Positions 32,055 to 45,595 of a DNA stretch of 64,000 nucleotides are shown here, piece after piece. The notes below the pieces were generated by a model. The model was not told where the DNA came from. It made no database searches and saw nothing but the letters and a program-made list of their open reading frames with translations. The position numbers and the translations under genes are program-made. Source of the DNA: Thalassia testudinum (taxonomy: Eukaryota > Streptophyta > Magnoliopsida > Alismatales > Hydrocharitaceae); assembly GCA_037157565.1 (NCBI GenBank), contig JAZHRO010000012.1, forward strand, positions 56,411,501 to 56,475,500, read 5' to 3'. Position 1 is the stretch's first letter. The number at the start of each line of letters is the position of its first letter.

Positions 32055-33459
32055 CATAAGACCAATGGAATGAGGAAAGTGATATCAAATATATTTGTAT
32101 AATTGATAAGAAGATAAATTAATAATTCTATCTTTTTTTTTATTGTCAGTCTTAGCAATTGAGAGGTGGAGTTAGCAAGTCTATCATTTCCCCTCCCCAC
32201 CCTCTAAATGCAATTACAGAAAAATAAGTTAGCGAAATGATCAATGGCAACATTATTTTCTTTCTACATCTTATAATAAAATAATTACATAGACAATTAA
32301 ATTGATAAAATTATGTATATAATTTTTATTAGAAATCATAAATTGTATTTTTTTACACCATTGAAAAGATATTAGATTAGTAAAAAATTAGTGTATGCAA
32401 TTATTATTCTCACCCAATACCATTGATTTTACTTTTTCTATAAATATTTTTATAATTATGCTACTTTAAAACCAAAACCTCGTTAAATTCTCTATTTTTA
32501 ATAAATGGAGATACCTATCGGTGTTAGGTTCAAAATCTATAATTATATTCGTTACGATAAAATTATAATTAAAATCTATACTTGCTCTCCTATATTTTTC
32601 AATTTGGTAAATATGTATATTTTATAAATAATTATATAATAGAATTGCAATATTATTTCAATTTTCATATTTGGTAAGTAAAAATGATGATACGGGATGG
32701 ATAAAAAATCGAGTTACATTGCCTAATTGCACACTAACCTATAACCCATAAAAGGTGCATGTTAGTAAATTAAACCAGTAAGATGGTGGTCATAGAAGTC
32801 AAAAGCTGCTAAGATGTCTGTAACAACTTACCTGCCAAAAACAACTAGCCTCAAAAATGGATGGCACTGAAGCGCACGACCTATACTTGGTAATCGAGGT
32901 GATTGTCAGGCTCTAATGAGTAGGAGGACGCGATAATCATGATAAAATCCTTGGTGTGAGCTCGAGTAGAATGACTGCTGATGAGGATCTTGGTGGTAGT
33001 ATCAAATATTCAAATGAGAACTTTGAAGATTAAAGAAGGAAAATGTTCTATGTGAATGACAGGGAAAAAGAACTCTAAGAGCATCCTTAAATAAAAATTC
33101 CCACCTCTCCAAACCTTAAGGCATGCGTAGTTAGTTGTGAACACCTTAGATCAAGAAAGTTGTCAAGAGTTGCAATTGAAGGTAAGAGGATGTGCCCTAA
33201 ACGTTAATGATAAGAAATAGGAGATGGGTTCAATGAGGAATGCATTAGGAGAGGAGTTAAATATAGAAAATAAGCATATTTTTGCCTAAATAGGTCTAAT
33301 AGTTGCTCATCTCATTGTCATCTTAACGATACCCTTACAAAATTTTGATGAAGGGAATACATTGAAAAAATCTGAAGGTTTTGGGATAACATTGATGACA
33401 ATTAAAGACCATGGACTATATTGATGTCTCATAAAAAATTCAAGGACTTTTACGTAATG

Positions 33460-33464
<5 letters not shown>
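32055..33464. other. AT-rich intergenic sequence
   Basis: No supported gene, RNA or terminal repeat. Confidence 0.5.

Positions 33465-33525
<61 letters not shown>
33465..33525. repeat. (AT)n microsatellite, ~30 units
   Basis: Uninterrupted AT dinucleotides. Confidence 0.97.
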
Positions 33526-33526
<1 letters not shown>

Positions 33527-36290
33527 CTATGACCTACTTATGCATCACATTTTGGTTATAGGTGGTGTTATGGATCACCTCGCATTTGATTTAATATGAA
33601 ATTAAGTGATAAGCAAATTTAGAGTTTGATACAATGCTGGCTTGGAATCTGAACACAAGTATGAAAGGGTTAGATTTGACAAAGGATTAATGCAATAAGA
33701 TTGTAAGACAAATGATAGTTTTCCATTGCCAAATCTATCTTAGTGCCTTCGAGGTTTTCCTTGAGTCTAAAGATGATCATCTAATAGTTCATTCAATTTA
33801 ACTTACTTTCAATTTATAGATAACCAATAATGGTATATTATAGCAAATTAGATGTACTTCTTCAAGTTGGATTAAGGCTTGCTCATTATTCAAAAATAAA
33901 GTTAGAGTCAGAGTTTACTATAACTTAGGCATGTAGACATGATATTGAGTGTATGAATTAATTAAAAATCTTAAAAATCATAGGATTAAGATGATTGGTA
34001 CAACTTGATCTTAATTGAAAGCTAACACAAAAATACTTCACTTATCATTAAAACGATAAATTGATTAAAGTCATAAACCTTCAAATTTAGTGATAAGAAA
34101 GAAGCTTGAAATATTTGTGCTTGCGTTAGGTGGGAAGAAGCATGGATGCATTTGTGTGCTGAAGTTTGGAGAGGAGTTAGTTGTGTTCTTAACAAAGATG
34201 CCTATGGGAAATTCAAATTACCTTTTATTTACTTTGTATATATACATTATATGGCTTTAAATGATTCATGTTGGGCTTAGGTTAACCTAGGATTTGGAAC
34301 CTATTTAATAAATAGACTAAACTATTGACCCAAGTCCGACACTTAATAGTTCTGGGCTCGGGCAAGTAATATTACTCCATCCTACTTGTAATGAACATGG
34401 CCTACTTTAAAAATTGAATCCTAATGAACATAGTGTATATGGAAGAGAACTCTACCCCTCCACGTAGTCCCATTTAAAGGGAAAATGTAGGAGTCCTAGA
34501 AAGGCTCGTGGGAATTGCTTTGAATGGTCAAGGGCTCTTAATGGGCCTGCTTAATCCGCTATGCGACATAAATGAAGGTTTTTTTATTTTTGCAAGGGTG
34601 ACATGAATTAAGGTTGTTTCCTTTAAGTTGTCTTTTTCGCAAAGAGAGCTTTCATTCTTCAGGTTGAATCATTCCCAAGTTTAAAATCCAAAAAGAAAGA
34701 GACATCACTGACATGGAATCAAACAGCATCCTTAAGTTGTCAGTATTGGTCTTTCGAACTAGTTCGAAACTGTACATATACACTACGGTCAACATTTAAA
34801 ATATAAAGATGGTGGCAGGATGTCTTCTTCGGAAATCCAAAGCAAATATTTACGAAGTAAGCTCATTAATTACATTACAAAAATTATTAATGAATCTCAG
34901 CTTACATTATTCAAAGGATTTCAGCTTACTCTATTCAGTAGATACCATTTTGCCACTTTGTACGTTAGCTTTCCAGCAAACTGTCATATCATAAATCTCA
35001 ATGAACCATGCCTCAGGATGAAAGATAACCTTCCCACTAACACAAGACGGGGATCCCATGCACCATTTGACAAAAAAGAACGAGAAAAAATCAATGAATC
35101 ATTATAACAATTAATCTACTTTTCAATCCAAATTATCCGAACAATGAAAGATGGCCACATGTTTGAAAGGAAAAAAAAAAATGATAGTTTTGGTTAGTCA
35201 GACGGAAGAGCCTTCTTAATCGTCAACCAAATGATCAATCCGCCAAAGAAGGAGACGTTTATCCAACATGTTCTTTTCTATTGTTAGAACACACCACCCT
35301 TCCTCCAAGAGCCAAGGCCTAGTTTATGGTTGGGAGCTAACTACTTTTTATGGTGGGGCTTAGGTGAACTCAAGTTTCAATTTCAAATACGGTATAAGTT
35401 TGAAAGAAAGGTTGAGATAACTTCTCATTTAACCTCTCATCCTTGCCTTTTTCATTGTATTCATTTTCCCCAAATGCCCCTCTCATTTCCTATGTCAAAT
35501 TAATTCGCACTTCACATTAAATGTTGCACGTAAGTTAGAGATGAAATCTCATCTCAATTGAATGCACAAGCCGAGAGCCCTTCTTCGTCGACTTATATAT
35601 ATGCTTATTTCTTTCATTAATTTTGCACCGATCCTTTGTAGTTTTGAGGTCATTTTCAAAATTTTCTTTTTGACTTCTTCCTAGAAGAATTAATGTCTTC
35701 ACCATTAATGAATTAATTAACAAAATGTAATTATTACCTAACATTATAGTTAATAGTTAAGTATAAATCAAAATGTGATCATACTTGACTAAGTACATTA
35801 ATAAATATTCAAAATATAATTAATGAGGTTATTATCATTTAAATTATCATACTATCTTCCACATTAAATTAATTTAATATAAAAAAAATTAAACAATTAA
35901 CTTACTTACAATTCTCACAACAAATATATTTTTTATCACTTTAGTTTCCACTCTAACCCTCAAAATCATTTAAACAGCTCACTTTCACATTGCACGCTAA
36001 CAACAATTCTTAACCTCTATTCGATAAAGACAGTGAAGGGTTAACCCTCTTTATGAAATAAATACAAGCAGAAAGTTTCCACTACTACAGAGATGTTAGG
36101 TCGTGTTAGTTAATCCCCACCCTTAACTAACCCTTAAAGGAAAAAAAAGAACGTGAACACCTCTAGGAAAGCGTGCCGCTCTCCATGTCAATCTCTCCTC
36201 TGTCACCTCAAATAAACAAGAGCATAGACGTGCTAACCTCCATCTACCGCTTCTCTTCCAAGGAAGGAAGCCCTTTTAAAACGGCTCAAC
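33526..36290. other. AT-rich intergenic sequence and upstream region of the 36.3-kb gene
   Basis: No supported coding frame. The last few hundred bases precede the membrane-protein gene, and no convincing TATA box was chosen there. Confidence 0.45.
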
Positions 36291-36332
36291 GTGAACCCAA
36301 ATCAAAAAGTGCACGTACGTATCAAGAGAAAA

Positions 36333-37127
36333 ATGGAGTGCAGATCAAAACTCGGATCAGTATCATCTTCTCGTAAATTACTGTTGCACTCGTTCCACAT
36401 TCTGAGCCTCACCTTGCTCACCCTCCTCCTCCCCCTCGCCTTGCTCCTCCTTGCGAGGCTCGCCTCCTCCCCGTTGCCCCTCCGCCCCTTCTCCACCTCA
36501 GCCACCGACGCCTTCCTCTGCGCCGCCATCCCCGCCGTCCACCTCTTCGTCCCCGTGGTTGCCGCTCTCTCCCTCCTCCACGTGTGCATGGGCTACCTGC
36601 CTAACCCCGACCTACATCTTGCATGGGTGGTGCTGACCATCCTGCAGGCCTCGGTCGGGTTGGGGATCGAGGCCACCATAGCCGCTGGCGGCGCCACGTC
36701 TCATGCAAACGTCGTCGAAGCCGTCGGCTGGATCCGTCGTCTCGTGTTCTTCGCGGGAGTATACGAGATGACGGTTTTCTGGTCGAGGGCGTTTGTGAAG
36801 AAGGTCGTGGACGACACGGTCTGCGGCGAAATGGCGGAGGAGGCCGGAGGGGAGAGGGTGGTGATTGGTTTGGTCTTCGGGACGCTGTGGTTGGGGGTGC
36901 TGAGGGAGGAGGTGGAAGGGTTGGTTTCGGTGGAGAGGGAATTGGGGTGGAGTGGAGTTGCGCGGTGGTTGGTCGGGCAGTTGGTGGTGGCCATAGGAGG
37001 AGCGAGAGTTTTGAAGTGGGTTGTGTTTGTGGGAGGAAGGCAGATTAGATCACTCTGCCAGAGGCAGAGAGGAGAGGGGAGTTGCAGATTTTGTGATGAT
37101 GATTCTGAGATTATTAGCAAGGTGTGA
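36333..37127 (+). CDS. predicted six-pass membrane protein, unknown function
   Basis: An intact 264-codon single-exon frame. The start was chosen at MECRSKLG, which has the better context (AAAAATGGAG); an in-frame upstream ATG at 36291 adds 14 basic residues. Hydrophobic segments lie at about residues 17-42, 59-87, 94-118, 134-152, 171-186 and 204-229, joined by short loops, with a polar Cys/Asp-rich tail (CRFCDDDSEII). The sequence resembles plant-specific multi-pass membrane proteins without an assigned role, and I do not recognise a named family. GC is very high at the 5' end and falls towards the stop, unlike the flanking AT-rich DNA, as in many monocot genes. The arrangement of stop-free frame, codon bias and membrane pattern argues for a real host gene. 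A frame on the opposite strand here is its shadow. Confidence 0.8.
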   Translation: MECRSKLGSVSSSRKLLLHSFHILSLTLLTLLLPLALLLLARLASSPLPLRPFSTSATDAFLCAAIPAVHLFVPVVAALSLLHVCMGYLPNPDLHLAWVVLTILQASVGLGIEATIAAGGATSHANVVEAVGWIRRLVFFAGVYEMTVFWSRAFVKKVVDDTVCGEMAEEAGGERVVIGLVFGTLWLGVLREEVEGLVSVERELGWSGVARWLVGQLVVAIGGARVLKWVVFVGGRQIRSLCQRQRGEGSCRFCDDDSEIISKV

Positions 37128-37872
37128 GGAAAAGAATGCCCGGAGATCAACGGTTATTAGAGAGACGCTGTTTATTTTTATTTTTATTGCTTTAATTTTT
37201 ATTTTGGCTGTGAATCGGGCTCATTTAGTACAGAATTATAGAAATTAACTGTCAGAAATAAACTTAATTCGTTACAGAACTAAGCTTTTATGAATAGGTT
37301 ACGATTAGGTTTGCAATGCAGGATGAGTAATCTAAGATGATGGCCACATTGCTTATGTTTAATTCTTGTGATTATTATTATTATTCTTTTTTATGGCTCA
37401 TGATCCCATAGGAGAAAACTGGGGAGGAGAAATTGGGAAACCTGCACCTCATGCATATATACGTCAATCCTCAGGTAAAAGTAGGGATGCAGACTCCACT
37501 GGGATAACTTTTTTCTCTTCACATTTTTACGTGATTTTACCAATTAACTGTTTAGTTATGGGCTTCTGCATGAAAGAATCCACATGTAAGACAACCATGT
37601 GTAGATTAATCAGCATCCACAGGCAGTCATAACTTGGTTTTTTTGATGTACGTACCTTGGATCTAAGGGTGGAGCCAAGAAGGGTCGAGCATGGGGTGGC
37701 ATTAGGTTTTTATTTATAAATATAACTTCTTTTTGACTTCGCCTCCCAACCTAAAACCTTGACTCAACCCTATGTTTACTAGCCTTTTGATTCAATAAAA
37801 TGCTTCCTTGACTACGAAAAAAAACATCCATTGGAAGCTTCCTGCAGGTAATTTCTAAAAAGTAAAAATATA
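37128..37872. other. 3' flank of the membrane-protein gene
   Basis: T-rich stretch after the stop, with a possible poly(A) signal AATAAA near 37257. No other gene. Confidence 0.4.
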
Positions 37873-38077
37873 GATTAATTCCCCTATTCATGCACCTGTT
37901 CATGTATTGTTTGCGAAAGTAAATATCACTACCACTTTTTTATATATCATGCATCAAGGATTTTTATTATATAACTAATTAAAATGCACCCGTGATATAT
38001 ATTAAAACAAAAATCAGCAGTGACATTTAGTCTGGAAAAGAGCACTTAAATAGCTATGTGAGTAGGGGAGTTAGTTT
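37873..38077. mobile_element. MITE copy B
   Basis: A 205-bp element with inverted ends (TTAATTCCCCTATTCA and TTAACTCCCCTACTCA read inward) that continue into AAATATCACT and AAATGTCACT. The same ends are found at 30513-30631, where the centre is deleted. Target duplications were not resolved. Confidence 0.6.
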
Positions 38078-40620
38078 ACCATTATCTTTCTAGAAATATT
38101 CGAAAAGGATAGTCTTGATACTTTACAGTTTACACAGTAGAAAGCCACAAAAATTTAGATAGGGAGGCAATAGAGAAAAATAATCAAAATACGATCCAGG
38201 AAAGGAAAGTGTTGATCTGCAGCAAGCAACAATAAGATAAATCAAAGCCTTTTGAAATGCCAAACAATTATATGCACTCGGCTGATAAAAACTGCATGCC
38301 ATAAATGCAACACGGATCGGGTCATTTTGATTTAGGTTCCACTTAATTCCTTTTCGAGAACTCTTTCTTTTAAAGTAAATAGGTGATCTATTTCTCAGGT
38401 GGCCAACCAGCCAATTAAATAACTGTTAGGGAGACCTCCCACGTCGGTCAAAGCTTTACAGCACTCCCTTGGGAGAATTAAGATTGACATGCCCTAACTT
38501 CGGAGAGAGCTTATATAATACAAGAAGAGATATCTTGGATTCCCCTTGAATCCACATCATGTAATCTACTATTTCCCTTGCGCTACGGGAACCAACATGC
38601 AAGTTTTAAAGTATTTGTCCAAAATCAGAGTTTGCGATCCACCTTCTTGGTATGACGAATTAACCAAGCCTCTTAGGGATGTGCTGGGGGTTGAAATCCA
38701 GGTGCAACGTACAAACCTCCCATGTTAATGTGCAGACCCATGAAGAAAAATTGCAGGAGAAAAAAAGATGAGGCGCTACATTCTCCACTCCATGTGTACG
38801 TAACAAGTGAGAAACATCCTGGAGGATTTCTTGGCCCTTTGATCGTTCTTTCATGAGGAGTCGATCGATTCCTCGTTGCAAGCCAGACACGCCGATCAAG
38901 GGAGCCATCGTCCTTCAATAGCCATTGTCCCCAGCAACCATCCACAAAGAACAAATCTTTCACCTTTTGCCTCAACTATAAAGCATAGATTTCCAGCATT
39001 TTGACTATCACGATTTGTCAAGATGGCAGACCAGAAGGCCTCAGATTGCTTTCTTATCCACTCACTCTGAAGAGAATGTTGACGGGCCACGCGTCCCTAT
39101 ATGCTTTTAAATTAGAAAAAGTAATGCTAAATCAGAGGGTGAGCAGAAGCCCAAACCCCACTCTGGGTGCAAACCACGTCTCAAGCAACCAGGTGGGTAC
39201 CTCGATCCCAGAAAAAAAATCAGCTGCCATGCATATAGTAGAACCTTGGTAGCAACCGCCACCACGAGAGCCAGTAACGAAGGAGCATGTCAAATGCCCA
39301 TTTGATCCGATGCATCTTGCCCATTAATTCTTGAGAGCAATTGACCTTGCCAAGAGACAAATCTTCTCCTAACCTCATCTTCAAGGACCTGGAAAGTGCT
39401 TTCTTGTCGATCCCATGAACAACGTATGCCCGGAAAAATGTTTTCTTTTTCGATAAGTAATGATCGAACATAGTATCTATAATACTTCACAAATAATCCC
39501 GCATCGTAAACTTGTAAAAGTGAGTGATGGGATATAAGGATTGAGAATCACCACTTAATAACTTAAACTTAAGTATTTTCGATATTTGCTTGAATTCGTT
39601 GGACTTATACCCAATAGGTTGTTAATGTTAGTTTTTCCTTATTAGACTCAGGTTGCTTCAAATAGCATATGGAGAAAAGGGTTGCCCTTAGAATGGTCAA
39701 AGAGTACACCATGGAGCTATCACCATATATTGCTGAGAGTACATTGATTAATTGAATTCTACCAAAGACGTTGAGATTTTAAGTGGAGGAGTTTTTAGCA
39801 CCTTCAAAATTAATCTTATATTATAAATTCATGAAAATAAATAGTAAGATATAATAATAGAGAATCATCGTTTAAAAACATTAATTTTAAACATTTTTCA
39901 TGAATACTTGAATTCATATTTAACATGCTGTCATAATCAGTGTTTCTTATTTAGAGTGTGACTGTTGCAGTATACATCACTTATCCGAAAGCATTGTAAA
40001 TTCCAAATTCTTGTGTGTTGTTCTCTTTTTTTGTTCGTTCGTTCTCGTAATATTGACTGAATTCATGAGGATTCATGCCTTACGGGTTAGTTTTCTTGTA
40101 GGCCAAGGCCAATAGTGCTCTTCCCAACAAGGTTCTCTTGACCCTTGGATACATGCATCTTGTAGTTAGGGTATTTTCTAGTCTCGATGAGAAATGCTGC
40201 CTGAATGTATTATATGGGTTTTTCTCTTAGTTTCACTCCTTTGTTTGGGAGTAGGGGTAGAGCCAAAAATTAAGTTTAGGGGAAGTTAAATTTATCAATG
40301 CAACCTTACCGGCCGTTTGCGGGGTAAACGTGAGAAAATTTATTGAAAGTAAAGATTTTAGTATATAATTACTAAAGGAATTAGAAAGTTAACGGCGATG
40401 CGACCCCTGTTTGGGAGAAAATCACATCTACAGGCACCTCTCAAACGGAAAACAAATCTCATCTATCAATTAACAAAAAAGCGGACAGTGCTCTACAACA
40501 AAAAAGAGAATAGTTGACACTTCATCTCGCTTGGTCCAAAAGCTCAGTATTCGTTTACGCGTATGAGCATAGGGGCCGAATTTGCCCTTCATCTAATAGC
40601 TTTCTCAAGAAGACGAAAAG
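38078..40620. other. intergenic, unassigned
   Basis: At 38424-38530 a CCTCCCACGTCGG motif followed by a TATA-like CTTATATAATAC resembles an LTR promoter, but no second LTR or element ends were found. Other frames are short and unrecognised. Confidence 0.35.
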
Positions 40621-40693
40621 TGGAAATGTGGGGCATCGATAACCATATTTATCGCATGCTAAGCGAGCACTCTACCATCTGAGCTACACTTCC
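40621..40693 (-). tRNA. tRNA-Ala(AGC), diverged, possibly a pseudogene
   Basis: A 73-nt cloverleaf of standard length. The acceptor GGAAGTG pairs with CATTTCC (one G-T). The D-arm is GCTCAGATGGTAGAGT, the anticodon loop is TTAGCAT with AGC, the T-loop is ATCGATG, and the discriminator is A. A TTTT pol III terminator follows directly on the minus strand. Compared with plant tRNA-Ala, the anticodon stem has one mismatch, the T-stem two and the D-stem one weak pair, so function is doubtful. Confidence 0.7.
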
Positions 40694-42235
40694 AGAGGAA
40701 CAAAGTTGGTATGCTTAAATTTTTATAAAGGTTAAAATTTTATTCAGCAATAAAATATGCAACTTATCAGATACCCTTTATTTTGTAGCTCTTCATTTCA
40801 TCGAAAAGGACTCGTTATTATCTGGTTCCAAGCGCATAACAAGATAAATTTCATATTGGAGGAAAAAGTAAGATAAGTTTACGTGCCCATTAATAGAGGA
40901 CTGTGTTCTCCTCTAGATAAGGGCTTGATGTGCTCAAACGCCATACTCATCTACACGCTCGCCTGCCAGGAATTCAAAGCATCTGAAATTGGTTATTATC
41001 TTACTAATATATACCTGAAATTTGGGTGTTCATTTCCTCCAAACGGCTAATGATAAAGGGGTTCCTCGCAAGTGTTAAGTTATTAACCCAAATTCATGGC
41101 CTAACCTCTTTTGAAGCACCGTCCAGTTATTGAGATACTTCTTGATTTCCGGAGATATGTATCTTCACAAATTATTGAAGTTGCCATCTTTAAATTTAAA
41201 CACTTTGTCAGTGCAAAAGAACAAAAAAAAAGGCTCGATAATAGGTGGATGGGCTCTCCCCAATTCCGTAGACATCAGTTGAGCCCATGGGCCTACTTGA
41301 CTGGGCGGTATGTAAAATTGCTTCATGCTTCCGTCCTCCTCTGAGAAAGACGTGGACACGCCTAGTTGCAACTTGGCCGTAAAATTTGTTTTTCGCTAAA
41401 AATTGGATTTTAATATGCAATTGTAAGCACCATATATTATCTACATTTCCTTTCGAATAAACGCCGCTAAAGCCCATCAAGGGCTCCAAAGCTTCAACGG
41501 ATAACAGGTTGAAGCCAAGCCATGTTTCAACTGGGCTGTAAACACTGTATATGATATATGATTCCTTTCAAATTTTCAATCAGACGCTGCTAACTCGTTG
41601 TGGGTTTATACATACACTTGTGTTGTGAGTATTTCTCAACGTTCATGCCCAATCTCAGCAAACTAAAATTTCTTTCTTGAGGAGATGGAATGGGTAATGT
41701 TCTGGTGATTCGATGTTCCCTGCCTTAGGTACTTGCATTAGGTGCATTGAACGACATATCGAAAAAATGGAACGGACCGTAACAAAGGTCCCGTTTATAT
41801 GTAGATTTGGGGAGGGATTATTCCCTCTTTGAGGTGATTGGAGGGCTTTGACGTGTGTGGACTGAGGGGTGAAGCGTCAAATTTAGGGCAACAATCCTCG
41901 TCATTTTAATTAAATCTTTCGTTACAGCTCATCAATATAAATATATTTTAAATTATACCGACCCTAACATGATATATTTATTAAAATATATTTATTATAC
42001 GATCAACTCACTCAATTCATATCTTAATATTAAATAAATATTTACTAACATTATATTACATTATCAATCACAAATAAAATTAATTTATTATTACTTTACA
42101 TCAATAAAAAATTATCATATATCATTTTATATCAATGAAAAATTACCGTATACCACGTTTCACCGACGCATCGTATATTATTTTACAGTGATGTAAATCG
42201 ATGTATCACGTCGGTATATTACAAAATACATTGTA

Positions 42236-42236
<1 letters not shown>
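40694..42236. other. intergenic, unassigned
   Basis: A 93-residue minus-strand frame (41208-41489) is not recognised and has no supporting context. Confidence 0.4.

Positions 42237-42274
<38 letters not shown>
42237..42274. repeat. (AT)n microsatellite
   Basis: About 19 AT units. Confidence 0.95.
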
Positions 42275-42278
<4 letters not shown>

Positions 42279-42832
42279 TTTTATTATTATCCTAATATAA
42301 TTCTTATTTCCGAGGGTGAGGAGTAGGTGAGCGGATTGATTTGTTTCAACTAACAGGGGGAGAAAACAGAAAGGGCGCGTTGGGGTCACACTTGGTTGAT
42401 TGCATCATGGAAATTGCGTGCAACGCCTCACCTGCTGAAGTTAGTAAATGCACACAGCAAGAAGGAAAGAAAGACCTAAGAGAGTAGACACCGGACAACG
42501 CAAAAGAGTAACTCGAAGGGGTTTGATAACTTTGATTCTAGAGCGAGACATTGTTTTCTCCCACCGCCCCTCCATGCTACCCCATTTCTGGGAGTCGGAA
42601 TTTGCATTTATAATAGGAGGAGAGGTTTGGAATTTTCGTCTTTGGACGAAGGAGAGTGTGTTTGGTTGATGGACAACTGAAATTAAAGTGGACGTGGGAC
42701 TTGATCCAAATCCATTAAAATTTGAATATTTTTTTAAACTTCTAGTTGGGTCGAAAGCTCAAAAATTTTAATTATTCAAAGTCCGGGCTCAATTCAAGGT
42801 AAGTTTTCGGGTCCGGTTGAATGTAAGAGCTA

Positions 42833-42837
<5 letters not shown>

Positions 42838-42896
<59 letters not shown>
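42838..42896. repeat. (AT)n microsatellite
   Basis: About 29 AT units. Confidence 0.95.
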
Positions 42897-42898
<2 letters not shown>

Positions 42899-45479
42899 TG
42901 ATTTGGGTGTTTGTTTACAAAAATAAGTTTAGGTTTTTTTCTATTATAAAAATTATATGAATTTTAACTAAATGTATTTTAGATTTTTTAATAAAGAACT
43001 AATATGTACTTTTTTTTTATTATAATCCTTTAAAATTTAATTATTTTTATATTACTTATCTTCTTATTTTTAAAGTTAACAATTCTATATACCATGAACA
43101 ATCAATAATTGTGAAACATTTAAAGATAATTTTAAAATAAATATTTTCTCAATTGTTGGGTCTAATTAAGATTTCATTCGTCATGAATGGGATTTAAAAT
43201 AAAGGTCTAGGCCTGACCCACAAAAAAGTTTGAGTCTGGGTTGGGTTGAGATATTTTTAGATCAGGTTATGGGTGAGATTCGGACTGACCTAATCTAATG
43301 CTTCACCCGAATCAAAACAATATTATATATTAACGGTGCTCTTGTTGCACCATTCTCAACTATATTCTATTTCCTAAGTTTGTTATGATAATCATTTATA
43401 ATCAACCGAAAGTTTTTTTAATTTATGATATGGTATTATTTTTAGAGTGTTATAACCAGCTCCACTTAAAATTTGTAATATACTCCTTACAATTGAACAT
43501 ATATATTTACAAAAGTAACGACAACTCCACCTCATAATATACATTTAAACTGTCTCAAGAAAAAGAAAAGTTTTCCTAATACTAGTCAAATTGGCTCAAA
43601 CAACTTATTCAACTTTTTGGGTTTATGCTTAAGGCACTCTAAATGCTTAAGTTTAGGTCATCGAGGAATAATTCCAATCCTTTATAATCTATTACTTTTT
43701 TGTTTCTTTAATTTACGATGTGACATTATTTTTAAGATATTATAAATGGAATGTGATTATCACGTCTCTCTTCATCTTTCAATAGATGACAACCAGTGAT
43801 CCAGACTTTTCTAGGTACATGCTTAACTACATACGTCTCTATCAATGAGGAATGCACTTCAAACTTGGATACACAGGGATGCAATTGATGTCTATATGCC
43901 TGATACTTTAGTTTACCAAGAAGGAGTACGAAATCCACCAAATGGATGAAAAATAACCAGTTTCACTTCTAGCAGTAAAAAGAAGTGTAGGTGCAAAAGT
44001 TCCAAACTTTGAGGGGTAGTACTGCAGAATAACCCAAAATAGACTTCGGAGTCCTAATTTCCAGTCAAACGATTCACATCGATACACAATTTGGAATCTA
44101 TACCTTCGCTTTATTCCAAATCGAATCTGTTAAAAGGAACTGGTACATTGCTAACAAATGGCATATGCCTAAGTATCGAATGAAGAATATGAAACGCTAC
44201 GTCACTTGGGAACCATTTTTCTCAGCATCTTGATTCTTTGTAAGAAAAATAAGTTAATTTGATCCCAAAATTACCTTCCAACATCTCAAAGAAATGATTA
44301 TTCAATTAAATTGCATGCTTATGCTAAGCTTAAAATGATTTAGGAGAGGATTTAAGTATTAAAATATACGTTGCAACATATTTTTTAATATACGACAAAA
44401 TCAAAATTAATCGATTAAAAATCAAATTAATCAATTGAAAATTAAAATTAATTAATTAAAAGTCAAAAGTACCAAACTACATCGATGGATTGAAAATGAA
44501 AATATATCGATGTATTTTATCTCACAATCAGTATCTATTGAAAATGATTTTTCATTAATTAAAAATCAAAATGCATCTATTAAAAATGAAAAATACACTT
44601 ATACAAAAATAATTTTTTTAATAAAAAATTAAAATACAGATAAAAATCACATTCTCCTCGCTTTTCTCGTCGTAAAATATAATATATGCTTACGTTCTTT
44701 ACTTTTTCACTTTAGAAAACGTCGCAATCACGGATCCTTCTCCGACAGATCCGACATTCTGGAATTTTCTTGCACCAGTGAAATCTATTCCATGTGAAAA
44801 AAATGATAGTCCAAATAATAAAGGTACGTATTCCACTATTACTGAAAATAATTAAAAAAACAAGCATCTACCAGGAGGCAGATCTGTGAGATTCAAACCA
44901 ATCAAACAGTGAGCAGATTGCAAATCATATATTCTTCCATGTGGGACAGCGGAGAAATTGAATAGCTGTAAGAGTTGGCGAAGCGGATTTGGACTTTTGT
45001 GTTTTTTGTTTTTTTTTCGGAGAATCACAACCTGAAATAAGTATAATGGCATGGGAAAGTAAAGAGGAAGGTTCCTATTTACTTTAGCTTAGAATTTGAT
45101 TGCCTGCCCTATTGTGTCCAAGAGGGCAAAGGAGATGCGAGCACATGCAGCAAACATGGCGAAAAAATAAGGTGCACTTATGGATATACAAATGTTCCAC
45201 AATTCCATGGGTCTGTTAAAACTTTCTCTGGATGGTTAATGCTCCGTGCATTGCGTTTGGTATTCAAATAAATAACGCGGGTAAAGTCAGGCGCAAATAT
45301 CTGACACCTACCAGCGGGAACAGCCACGGGCAACGCATAGCCGTGGAATTCATTTTTTTTTTTTTTTTTTTTGAGGCTGTTTATTCATGGCAATGAGTGG
45401 GAAAACACCTTGTGATATTGAAACTACCTTTACATTTTTTTTTCTCTTTTTATATAATTTACATGCACACATCATTGTT
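42897..45479. other. AT-rich intergenic sequence
   Basis: Between 44398 and 44620 the motif ATTAAAAATCAAA recurs in diverged form with TCGAT variants. A T-run lies at 45350-45372. No gene was supported. Confidence 0.4.
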
Positions 45480-45558
45480 TAAAAAAAAATATAAGGATTT
45501 TGATATATATGTCTATGTTAATATATGTAAAAATATACATATATCTCTGATAAATTTA

Positions 45559-45595
<37 letters not shown>

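Noticed and set aside
36701..37150. 149-codon frame on the minus strand
   Set aside because: It is the shadow of the membrane-protein gene; Ser/Thr/Pro-rich composition is what the reverse complement of GC-rich hydrophobic codons gives.
38424..38560. Possible solo LTR or promoter (CCCACGTCGG plus TATA)
   Set aside because: No end motifs, duplication or partner copy found, so only mentioned in passing.
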